Assembly (NCBI RefSeq): GCF_910592395.1
Contig: NC_088316.1
Span: 14,322,001-14,386,000 of the forward strand
Source: Lineus longissimus
Taxonomy: Eukaryota > Nemertea > Pilidiophora > Heteronemertea > Lineidae
Length of the DNA: 64,000 bases
Direction of reading: 5' to 3'
Both the position numbers and the translations under genes were made by a program. Position 1 is the stretch's first letter. Every line of letters starts with the position of its first letter. The notes beneath the pieces are model-generated. The model searched no databases. It saw nothing but the letters and a program-made list of their open reading frames with translations, and was not told the DNA's origin. This document shows, piece after piece, positions 12,601 through 22,181 of the stretch.

Positions 12601-14988
12601 GCCTGCCTAGCTGCTGCCTATATTGTCCCTTTAAAGTGATATGTTTTTGGTTACATTCAATGCAGGTATAAAAGCGGAGAAAGTAACAGTGTTGGTCTTG
12701 GGTGGATGAAATGATTCACTGTAGAGCTGTGAGACTGAAAAAATTGAAAAATTTATGGATTGGGTAGAAAATATCATGCTGCATCCACTAAAAAAAAGCA
12801 AATTGTCTAGTTCAAGGCTTAAATGGCTCTTAAACAGGTGGCCTTACTTACAGAGGCGTATGGCTAGCTATTTGGTCTCGGGGGGGGGGGGGGGGGGGAT
12901 TTGAATATTTGAAAATGTTCTTGCCACCCCTCCCGCTTGCTACGCCCATGCCACATACTTATACAGTTATTTTTTTTAACTGGAATTAATAGTCGTCTCT
13001 TAATAAGTCACAAATTTCCATTCATTTAGTTTAACATGCATCAGCATGGCCATTACACATTAGCATTAATAGCTTAGCTGCTAATGTTCTATTCAATGTC
13101 AGTATATTGAACTCACGAATGTGATTTTATTATGTGGATCGATGAAGCACATAATGGATAAGCGTACACATTGTAGAGCTTTCGTCTGACAAGCACGCAC
13201 GTGTATCTAGGAAGTGACCTCGTTGCTACAACAACGCCGAGATTTTTCTACGGTGGCCTAGTTAGGAATTTTAGGCCAATTATTTACCCGAACGACTACA
13301 CCAAAGTACATCGTTCAGACCACTTCTCTTTCAAAGAATTTATTCCCAGTAGTGTAACATTATTATTTGGAACCAAAAACACCTATATCGTGCTTCAAAC
13401 AGGTGTGTTATGGTGTCATTTGCTGGCTCAAAAGAGATAATTGATTTTCCGTCGAACATTAATGTTCGTGCGTATTTCGCGACCTGTCAATTAGTAACTT
13501 TAGATTGTGCTCGTTCAAGTTTCGCACAACCAAAACAAACTTTCAAATGGTGCAAAAAAGTCGAAAATGAGCAAGATTGGCCAAAATAGTATTATGATCA
13601 ATAGAAATGATCGTTTCCTTAAAAATCAAAGAGTTGTTATAAAATAATTGCCAACCAAAACGGAGAAATAAGATGTTGAAACGAAGCGTACCTTCGACTT
13701 GAGAACTGTCCCCGTTGGAATCGGCGGTGCGATTCCTCTGACGGCTGTCTCTGTGTCTGCGATCCCTGCGACCGTTGACAGCGTATTCCTCCTCTGTCTG
13801 GTCGTCTCCTGGACCTTAGGAAATCCCCTGGGCCCAGCATGTGTCACTGGTCGCTGCGACAGGTTGGCCTTTTCGCTGGGAAGTCCACCAGTACTGAGGA
13901 CAGCTGTCGTCGGTCGTCCCACATCATACAAAGTTGTGGTGTAAAACTTCGGATGGCTCTGCAACTTCGCCGCAGCTGAACTGGGGCGAATTTTCTTTTT
14001 GGTCGGCTTCGGGATATCTCTTGCTCCTGCCGGCATCATGAGTGGTCTATGTAGCCGTGGAGCCTGCGGACGATCGTGCCGTTTTATAGTCTCCAATAAA
14101 AGTTTCTCACTGTTCGTCGCCTTCGATCGTCGTAGCCCTGGCGAAACACTCGAACTTAAATACGGCGACCGACGAAAGAATCGTTTAGCGAGTTGTTCGT
14201 AGATGTCACTGTCGTCGCTAGGCGGGAGAGAGTAAACATTTAAAACCCATAGCACGTGGTGAAAGGATCGTGAAAAGAGGAGACTTTAGGATTGATATCC
14301 GCCGCCGGTGGCATGATGCGAGGTGGGATATGAAGGTGTGAGTCTGACATACAAACTTTACAACATCCTTCATATCGTCACCAAATAAAATGTCGTCACC
14401 TCAAAAAATAAAGACCCAAGCCATATTTTTGCCAAATTGATATTTTTGCCTGAGTCAGCTCTTCATCGGCAGATTTATGATAAAGCAATGGCACCCAGAA
14501 TCATGTATTAACTAATGTAGTACCGGCATATTTAGTAACTCTGCAGTGTTACTGCGATTTTCTAAGCTAAAGGAGTAAAGAAACTGCGTTTTTACTGATT
14601 ACCTCTTACTCGTACATGTACTGTCTATCTCAAGATCCTCTTCATCTGACTCATCGTCACATACTATGCTCCTAACCAGTGGGACAGAGGCAATGCGAAT
14701 GACACTGGTATTATTAACCTCCCGACCAAGACTCGATACCAAGCTGGCGGCTTCGAGGACACACTCCTCCTCTGTCCGTGAGTGTGAGCCATTGCTTCCC
14801 TTTAGTTCCAAAGAATCCAAATCCAAGAACTCGTCCTTCGGATCTGACTGTCGACGGAGCTTCTGCATCACATCTTGAACCGTGGACATTGTTTGGTAGG
14901 TCGGGAGACACAGGTTGTTCCCACTGGACCTCCGTCCTGTTCTTTTCTCGGACTGGGGGCGAACCTTCCATGGATTTTCTGAAGTCAT
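9601..14988 (-). CDS. Disordered Ser/Arg/Asn-rich protein exons, likely the 5' part of the WDR49/64-like gene or a separate gene
   Basis: Candidate exons on the minus strand: 14988-14603 (ATG at 14988, MTSENPW), 14217-13692, about 12416-12318, 11371-11055 and 10308-9601. Donor and acceptor phases agree for exon 1 to 2 (phase 2), 2 to 3 (phase 0) and the 11055 to 10308 join (phase 0). The 12318 donor (phase 0) and the 11371 acceptor (phase 1) do not agree, so one exon is probably missed. The protein is low complexity: an acidic patch (DDESDEEDLE), Ser/Arg-rich tracts, a basic run (KPTKKKIRP), then an Asn/Thr-rich 11-residue repeat. I recognise no domain. Same strand and similar spacing support an extended N-terminus of the downstream WD40 gene. 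A separate fast-evolving gene is the alternative. Confidence 0.5.
9790..10090 (-). repeat. 33-bp coding minisatellite (11-residue repeat, about 9 units)
   Basis: Nine consecutive 33-bp units in the exon 10308-9601 encode variants of ALENKDGNETD / ALENRIGNQTD / APKNKDGNQIY. The unit is 3 x 11, so gain or loss of units keeps the frame. Two adjacent units (ALENRIGNQTD twice) appear identical at the DNA level, pointing to recent expansion. Each unit is rich in Asn and Asp/Glu and many carry an N-x-T triplet. Confidence 0.85.
12880..12898 (+). repeat. Poly-G run
   Basis: Nineteen consecutive G on the plus strand. It lies between candidate exons of the minus-strand gene, so the transcript would carry poly-C here. 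Prone to length polymorphism and sequencing error. Confidence 0.95.
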
Positions 14989-16771
14989 CCTCTTTTTGTT
15001 TGTCTTGGGTGAAAGAATTTCAAAAACCAATACTGGGCATAATTCTAACGGTCACACAATTATTAAGCTGCAAAATAGACATAGTAGATTAACATTCAAA
15101 GCTTAATTGCTGGGCACGTAGGCCTAACCGATGTTACAATACATTTGATTCCCCAAAAATGTATAGTTATGACGTTATGTATAGTTATGTATGGGGGGCG
15201 GGGGGGGGGGGGGAGTCTTGGACAGGAGTCTTGAAAGAACATGCATGTCATTATGTACCGTAAGCAAGATTGCATGATTGATCCATGACAATGCATATCA
15301 TGATCAATCAATGATTGAATGAATAATGATGAAAATTACATACATCATGCATGACGGAGATTTTTGTTGCATTTTATGCCCTTTTTGTGGTTACCTTATG
15401 TCTCGAAAATGCTATACCAACAAGGTGATCTTAGTATTTGCATGTAGATTTAGCAAAGTGAATAAAAATTATTGAAATTAAGCCATAAGTGACACTATTC
15501 ATGCTATTAAACAGAAAATTTAGAAAATAGCAGACACTTTTTTTCTTGACGATTCCTCAGTAGCCGTGACTTTTTTCTTCAACGTTGAACCTGACGAATT
15601 CCGCTCTTACCGGGCGGCCGAAAGTTTAAAATCGGCGTCTTCATGATCACAGGCAGCGGAAAACTGACCAGGTACCGTCGCTTTGATTGGTTGGGTTAAG
15701 GGCAATTCTATACAATATGCTTCTGCAAGATGTTTGGTGAGTTGAGACAATTAGGAGGTCGAAATTATATTCTTAGATAGTCTTATATTGCGTGTGTTTG
15801 ATGTCATTTGTGACATCAAATTGAACATTTCTAGCAATTAATTGTCCGAGGGACTGACCATGAAATATCTTCGAACGAGCCCAATTAGATGATCATAATT
15901 ACGACAACGAGAAGAGTACGTCTATAGGCCTTATTTAAGTATGAAGCCTACCGCGCAACCGTGTTTTAAAACTCTAATTGGTAGCTTTTTTGGTTTGGCC
16001 ACCTGAAAATTTCTGACGGCAAGTAAAGGCCTTTAAGTCAGAGAGCGTGATTGAAGAATAATTGTCATCATCGTCTTGGCAATTTGCTACGCTCCACGGT
16101 GCCACTAAAATCCCTCGGGCCTTCTGACCGCACTACGGATTGGTTCCTGGGCCATGGGACTAACGTCTTTGGCTTTTTGCATTTTAGTGGAAGTCTCACT
16201 GCTTTGGCGAAGGAGTGGTCCAAAGACACGGGAAAGAAACATGACATATATCAAATGTGCGAACGCCGTGAGTAAGGTAAGTTACTGCATTGTAAAAGTG
16301 TCCAGAAACACTGGTTATTATATATTTGGACTTTACCATTCTCGGCCCAGATACATACGATTTTAGATCAGACTTGTGGTTAGATATTTACGAGAGCCAA
16401 TCTGGTGTCCGTCAAGGTTTATAGCAAACATATCATTACCCCATGAAATGCCAACATATTTTTTTGATCATGAGCTTATTATCCAATGTTGGCATTTTAT
16501 GATTGGTCCTTTTCGATGAACTGATGACATGTTTGTCTCCCGAAGGGTAACATTTGGACCACTAGATAGACCTACTTGTACATCTCATCGATCACCAAAT
16601 TTGTCAGAAACAAGCAAATTTCGATTCCTCCTCGAGGTCGATGCTTTTTTGCCTGTCTCCTCCTTCTTTACTGCCTTGCCAGCACCGGATGATAGGTTAT
16701 TGATAGGCTTCGAACGACATAGACCAGAGACCTAAAACATGATTTTCAAAAACTCCTTTTTACGATTTCAG
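14989..16771. promoter_or_regulatory. Divergent intergenic region between the WDR-type gene and TRPV-like gene
   Basis: The minus-strand gene leaves leftward from 14988 and the TRPV gene rightward from 16883, so both promoters should lie here. It contains a G-rich run at 15193-15213 and a locally CpG-containing patch near 15600-15680 (ACCGGGCGGCCGAAAG). I saw no convincing TATA box at a supported start site and no long open frame. Confidence 0.4.
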
Positions 16772-16882
16772 GTGAAGAGGTCAACGTTAGTGGCATTCGT
16801 GTAGCCTGTGCTCCTGAAGCAACAAGAAGAAATTTGACCTCCATAGTCTGGTTGTTGCTTTTGAGTTCACCGTTCAAAAAAG
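16772..16882 (+). other. Probable 5' UTR of the TRPV-like gene (3' end of a split leader)
   Basis: A good splice acceptor (TTTTTACGATTTCAG) ends at 16771. It lies 111 nt upstream of the ATG at 16883 with no other intron between. The coding part is therefore in one exon but the leader is probably spliced. The upstream leader exon was not identified. Confidence 0.45.
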
Positions 16883-19609
16883 ATGCCTGTCAACGGTTCC
16901 CGATGGACGCAGCTAGCGATGCGATCCAAGTTGGCAATTCGCCGCGAATCTTCGGACACCTACAACTTTAATGACGTAATGGGCGTCTACGATCGCGAGG
17001 CTGACGACGCTATTGACAAGTTAAACTCTTTTCGTGACATCAGTGGAGCTTCTGGTGCTTTTGAAAGAACAGAAACTGTGAATCCAACAGAACACGGCAG
17101 GGCTGGGAATGGTGGCCCAAATAATGACGTCATTCTTGCGATGGACGCTGTCCAATCCGGGGATGAATCTGACGAAGACCATGATTCGGATGCCACCGTT
17201 GTTCTTATCCAAAACGGCGTCAGAGATTCACGTCAACATCAGGCGGCACCTCAAATAGAATCTGCCGACTTAAACTCCAAAAGTTTGGGTCAATACGACA
17301 CATCACAACGCAGGAAAAAAGGTAGGAAGAGGAGTGATCGCCGGCGCAGGAGCGAAGACAAAGTTCTCCAAAAGAAAGAATCGTCAAGTTTGTCGTCTTT
17401 AGAAGAAACCCCTAATCAGCGGAAGGGATCTCAGTTTATCATGTCGGCACCTATCCAGTTGCAGTTCACCCAACTGAATATGAACGCCGCTTTCTTGGAA
17501 GTCAAAGACTTCCTTGCAAAGGAAAAGTACAGCCGATTTGTCGCGACGTTGGTACGCGCCATCAAAAGTGATTCTGTGCATGCTGTTGAGGTTATGGTGG
17601 AGATTCTTAAGATGTTTGGGTTTGATTTATACGAACCGATGTTCAGGGAAAGCGTCTACACTGCAAGCATGCTCCACGTCGCTCTTTTGTTTAAAAGAGA
17701 TGAAATATGTCGTCTGCTCATCAAGGAGTTTCCGAAGCTCGTTACTGTCAAGTACGAATCGGAAAAATTTCAAAACCAGACGGCCATCCACATCGCGGCA
17801 TCGAATGGTCAATATGAGATTTTGAGCGACATGCTTGCAGCTGTGGATGAAGCAACAGGGAAGGAACTTCTGAATACGATCGCGGATGGCTCCTACTTCA
17901 CGGATGTGCACCAAGCGGGTGCTCTTGCCCTCACAGCCGCAGCGTACAGCGGTCTTCATGAAATGTTGCGGATGCTTATCAAGCGCGGAGCGGATCCAGA
18001 TGTAAAAGGACTCAACGGCAACACAGTCTTACATTGTATCGTGATATTTTCCGCCTTGTATCCACAGAGCGAGACCCCCAAGATATTATTCGATGAGGTC
18101 TGGGAGACATGCACAACGTGGTGGCAAAGACATAACATCGAGGGAGTATTTCATTCCGAAAATCAACGGAAAATGGCGCAGGTTGACGCATTCCGGTACC
18201 TACTTTCAATCCGCAATGATGCTGACCAAAATGTCTTGTCTTTAGCCGTCCATCTTCATTCGAACCTGACCATGCACATTCTCAACATAGAACACATCTA
18301 CAAACTCCCGCAGACGAAGTTCGGCGCCATGTCTTGGTCGACGTATGATGTGACGGAAGTGGCAAGCTATGCGCCTCCAAGCATCGGTAGAGCGAATCGC
18401 TACAATGCTGGAAGCATACTACACATTCTTGCTCACCGGGCGAAATTGGTCACGCAGGATGAAGACGAGTCGTACAGTGATATCGTCGAAGAAGAACCAA
18501 TCCGAACCTTGGTCAAGATGAAATGGCAGACGTACCGCTTTGTCTACATTGCGTGGTTCGCCTTCCATCTTCTGGCAATGACGTGCCTCACGGGCGTCGC
18601 GCTACATTTCTACCAACCAGACCTCAACCACAATACATTCCATGATCCACTGGCAATCCAGCAAGTTAATTGGACAGCCTTCGACCCTGTCATTGAAGAC
18701 ACAGATCCTAACTACAGGGCGGTTCACCCATGGTACATCCTCTTCGGCGTCTACCCCGTCGTGCTGATTGTTCTAGAGTTTCTGGATATTTTTTCGACTG
18801 GTTACAGCAACTTGAAATCATTAGATACGGGAGCTGGCAAGAAAAGCAAGAAGCGCAAACAATACCTAGTCTACTTATCTGACCAATACTCGGCTACAGG
18901 TAATGCCCCATATCGCATAACTGGGATCATGTTCAGCCTCTCGACGCTTACTTGGCTTTGCTTCCATTTCGCTGGCGACATCGACCAGGACATGCCTCTC
19001 TCCCTGTCCATGATCTTTGGTTGGATCTTCATGCTATATTTCACACGCGGTTGCCGCCATATTTGTGAATTCAGCATCATGATGCAGAAGATGTTTTTCC
19101 AGGATTGTGCCTATTTCATAGCCGTCTACAGCTTCTTCTGGCTGGCCTTCTCAACCGGAATGCACGTCTTGCTGTTCTACGGAAACACACCAGCGCCTCA
19201 TTTCGGGAACACCCTGTACCATATGCTGAACATCATCACAGACGCCGGAGATAAATCGTCTGCTGACGGTGCCAGAAGACCAGCAGCGGCCGCGACACTC
19301 CTGAGCATCTACGCCGTGGTGTCCGTCGTCCTCCTACTGAATATGCTGATCGCCATGATGAATACTTCCTACGAGGCGGTAAAGAGTTCGAAAACCAATG
19401 TTTACCGGAACCAGCAACTCTCTATAATGTTAATGCTTGAGCGGCGACTTTGGTGGTGGGTTTGGCTGTGCGAAACGTCTCAGCAGTTTACCTGGTCACC
19501 GAAGAAACCTTCTTATAGCCAGGAGAAAACTGGCGAAGGGTCGGGCATCAAAACAAACGCTCGAGTATATCTAGAGATCACCGAAAAAAGTCCTTTGGGA
19601 GCGAACTAA
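16883..19609 (+). CDS. TRPV-like ankyrin-repeat cation channel, coding region intronless
   Basis: Single 908-codon frame. Residues 1-190 are acidic then Arg/Lys-rich and probably disordered. Ankyrin repeats follow at about 230-410 (ASMLHVALLFKRDE near 261, QTAIHIAASNGQYE near 298, ALTAAAYSGLHEML near 350, NGNTVLHCIV near 378). Six membrane segments follow: S1 about 551-575, S2 615-637, S3 675-695, S4 703-725, S5 740-766, S6 803-828. The pore loop reads LNIITDAGDKS near 780 and S6 ends NMLIAMMNTSYEAV, the TRP-family gate region. N-terminal ankyrins plus S1-S6 indicate TRPV, closest in feel to invertebrate Nanchung/Inactive/OSM-9-type sensory channels. The filter is not the GMGD of heat-gated TRPVs. 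It would act as a plasma or ciliary membrane cation channel. Lack of coding introns suggests an old retrocopy or intron loss. Confidence 0.88.
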   Translation: MPVNGSRWTQLAMRSKLAIRRESSDTYNFNDVMGVYDREADDAIDKLNSFRDISGASGAFERTETVNPTEHGRAGNGGPNNDVILAMDAVQSGDESDEDHDSDATVVLIQNGVRDSRQHQAAPQIESADLNSKSLGQYDTSQRRKKGRKRSDRRRRSEDKVLQKKESSSLSSLEETPNQRKGSQFIMSAPIQLQFTQLNMNAAFLEVKDFLAKEKYSRFVATLVRAIKSDSVHAVEVMVEILKMFGFDLYEPMFRESVYTASMLHVALLFKRDEICRLLIKEFPKLVTVKYESEKFQNQTAIHIAASNGQYEILSDMLAAVDEATGKELLNTIADGSYFTDVHQAGALALTAAAYSGLHEMLRMLIKRGADPDVKGLNGNTVLHCIVIFSALYPQSETPKILFDEVWETCTTWWQRHNIEGVFHSENQRKMAQVDAFRYLLSIRNDADQNVLSLAVHLHSNLTMHILNIEHIYKLPQTKFGAMSWSTYDVTEVASYAPPSIGRANRYNAGSILHILAHRAKLVTQDEDESYSDIVEEEPIRTLVKMKWQTYRFVYIAWFAFHLLAMTCLTGVALHFYQPDLNHNTFHDPLAIQQVNWTAFDPVIEDTDPNYRAVHPWYILFGVYPVVLIVLEFLDIFSTGYSNLKSLDTGAGKKSKKRKQYLVYLSDQYSATGNAPYRITGIMFSLSTLTWLCFHFAGDIDQDMPLSLSMIFGWIFMLYFTRGCRHICEFSIMMQKMFFQDCAYFIAVYSFFWLAFSTGMHVLLFYGNTPAPHFGNTLYHMLNIITDAGDKSSADGARRPAAAATLLSIYAVVSVVLLLNMLIAMMNTSYEAVKSSKTNVYRNQQLSIMLMLERRLWWWVWLCETSQQFTWSPKKPSYSQEKTGEGSGIKTNARVYLEITEKSPLGAN

Positions 19610-19697
19610 CAGTTTATCGGGTTGAGATTGCTAAACGAGGGAAGCAGCTTTTGAAAGCTATTAAAATACAGCCCAAAAAGTAGGACAGGACTAGTAT

Positions 19698-19747
19698 AAT
19701 AAATGTAAGGGCTTAAGATTTCACCAAGAGTTAACGAATGTAATAAA
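19698..19747 (+). terminator. Poly(A) signals of the TRPV-like gene
   Basis: AATAAA occurs at 19698-19703 and again at 19742-19747, 89 and 133 nt past the stop codon. Either would give a short 3' UTR. Confidence 0.6.
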
Positions 19748-19986
19748 TTAATGTACACGTACTTTACAAAAAAACCATTTTATCAACGGTGTCCCGGTAA
19801 TAAAATTATCAAAAACACTTGAATTGCGTTATAACTTACTTTCGATGTAGCGATTCCATCATGAGACGCGAGAGATAAACACGAATTACAGACTCGGGAA
19901 AAGTTTGGATTCTGGGACATCCCGTTCCAGGTTGACACTGGATCGGACATCATCAACATTAAAAAAGTATGGGACTTCTTATAGAG

Positions 19987-20443
19987 TCACACCCACGACC
20001 AAAAACGACACTCAATCATCAGCGATATGGACAGTTACTGATTACGCCAGATATTTGTCTTCGAGTTTTTGAAGGCTTCATATGATTTGCCCGTCATTGC
20101 GATCAACATTTTCACAAGAAGGATGACCTAGAGGATTGCGTACGCAGCGAGAACAAGTTTTGCCATTCCTGGAATCGTTGCGTCATCGCCACTGTCGCCA
20201 TCACCAGCACCTGAGACCACGTTCAGCGTCTGGTACAGCGTGTTTTCGAAATTGACGTCGTCAGCGTCCTTCCCGTAGACAAGAAGCACGTGCAAACTGG
20301 AGGAAAACGCGAGCCAGAAGAAGACGAAGACGGCCAAGAAGTAGAGAGAGTCACGAAGAAACATTCTCTCTATCATGAGGGTAAATTGACATATAGCGGG
20401 CGGAAGCTCCTTGTAAAGAGCAACAGGTAGGGCCATCCGTACG
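19987..20443 (-). pseudogene. TRPV-like S4-S6 fragment, degenerate
   Basis: Read on the minus strand, the sequence matches the S4-to-C-terminal part of the TRPV-like protein at 16883-19609, but diverged; about half the residues agree by eye. Matching blocks include ALYKELPPAICQF versus MLYFTRGCRHICEF, FFWLAFSSSLHVLL versus FFWLAFSTGMHVLL, and MLIAMTGKSYEAFKNSKTN versus the intact S6 tail. In-frame stops interrupt it: TAG at 20130-20128 inside S6, TAA at 20037-20035 and TGA at 19989-19987. Ankyrin repeats and S1-S3 are absent. It lies tail-to-tail with the intact gene and appears to be the remnant of a diverged second TRPV paralogue, not a fresh copy. Confidence 0.8.
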
Positions 20444-20703
20444 GCACAGAACTTGTCGCCAATGGTCCGGATCATGGTTGACATGGCATTGTTGATCATG
20501 ATGGTTGCCCCGACCCACAGGTTGATTGTGTCGGTGAGGGCGAGGAGCCTAATGAAGAGGCAGTTGACATGGTGCCTGTGCCGCGGCCGGGATAGCACCA
20601 CGATGACGATAAGATTGTTCAAGCAGCCAATGACAATGATGCAGGGAATGATGTAGTGGCCAGAGAGGAACAGCAGGCTGTTTGATTGTTCCTCCCCTCG
20701 CAC
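20444..20703 (-). pseudogene. GPCR 5' fragment (TM1-TM2-ECL1) fused to the TRPV relic
   Basis: Near-identical at the DNA level (about 90% by eye) to the TM1 to start-of-TM3 part of the intact GPCR at 32802-31819. Shared stretches include GCCGGGATAGCACCACGATG and CATGGTTGACATGGCA. The match ends at the FCA of TM3 (about 20444), where the frame runs straight into TRPV-like sequence. The native N-terminus is replaced (RGEEQSNS) and the open frame has no ATG before TM1; it opens after a TAA just upstream. TM3-TM7 are missing. It is a duplicated, truncated receptor segment and almost surely not translated as a receptor. Confidence 0.8.
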
Positions 20704-22181
20704 ACATTACCACACTAGGCCCCTTTTAACACAGGAAGCGTACAGGAGAATAGTACAATATGAGCCAAAACGCAAAACTGAAAACTCAATGCGGTTCATG
20801 CGAAGAATGCTACTGCATGTAAAATAGTCGTGAGTTACTGATAAAAGTACTCGAGTGAAATCAAGTAAATCCTCGAAACGAAATAAAATGTTTAATACCC
20901 TCGAAATGAACGGGACTCTCCGAAATACAAGTTAATGTATAGGTGTGGTAAGTCATTGAATTTGGAACGTAAGGATGGTACCGCGTCGGCTCATTAGCGT
21001 CCTATACGTAAGTAGCGAATACGAAGATTACCGGAAGACGAGCATCTAGAGACATTGCATCTCGAATGTTGACGTCATTTGGATGAGTATACCTATTTCG
21101 AAAATTTCGACATTTCATCTATTTTGTTTTACTCCGGTTCTTATCGATAACCACAATCGCGTTGGAATGATCAAGGGCCTGGTGTTTTTTTGCGGAATGT
21201 GCGCTACGAAAGTACTGTACTCGTTGAGATGTACTTTTGAACATTTATCTACTTTTTTTGACTTGATCACATCTGAGGGTGGATCATTCTTAGCCCGAAG
21301 ACACAGACGGAAGGACGTTAAAATAATCAGGTTTATTTCAAGTAAAAACGCTGTACGATCAGTTAGGCTCAAAGCCTCTATCTCTTAGTGGAACACCTTA
21401 CGAATCCGTTAGATAGATCTGCACAAGGTAAGTGTTCTCCGAAGGAGTTTTAAATAGCCCTTGGTTCTGATAAAACAGTTTTCTAATAATACTAAAAGAA
21501 AGATTTGGCAAACGCTCGACCCCCACACGAACCGGGCACAAAATACCAAGTACAGTAGAACCTCGTTATGTGCCCTGTAGAGAGGTCAAATTGAATGGAA
21601 ACACCAAATTTGGGACCAAAACTAGTGTCCTTGATAGAGAGTGTCTTTGTTCATCATTTCATGTGGACAACTCTAAAACCAGAGATTTTGTCATCTCAAA
21701 TAGGCATAATCTAATCTACAATGACCCATTATGATATTCAGACATTTTGACATCAGGACCAGGCTGGCCAGGGCCCCATACACCCTCCACTCCGCGGGCG
21801 TTGACATGAAGACGCCGGTAAGAACTCCCTCAAACGAGACTGTAGGTTAAAGTGCTACGCCTTTCGTGTTTCCTGGTGGCTCCATCCACCAATTCCATAG
21901 CTTCCAACCCATACTTTCCTTCATAAATATCAATCAAAAGGTACTCGCTATAGTTAGCTCCATTTGTGATTAAATCCATCAAAAACACGGCAAGCTAATC
22001 TATCATTCAATATTTACCTTAGGATCCCGGTCATTCTACTGAATATCGCCAATGTCACCAATTTAGCAATTCGTAGCTGGGTCCAGTCTCGGTTATCCTT
22101 CTGACCACGAAACCAGGTTTCGGTCAAAATTCAGGGCTACCTCCCAGTCGATCAATACGTAAACATGTCTATCTATTCTAG
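20704..22181. other. Intergenic region upstream of the first MACPF-ApeC gene
   Basis: Only short, unsupported open frames. The promoter and any leader exon of the MACPF gene at 22182 should lie here. A polypyrimidine-AG acceptor-like site (ATCTATTCTAG) ends at 22181. No repeat ends recognised. Confidence 0.4.

Noticed and set aside
13637-14202. Plus-strand frames opposite the candidate exon 14217-13692
   Set aside because: The minus-strand frame is longer, has matched splice phases on both sides and continues in neighbouring exons; the plus-strand frames do not.
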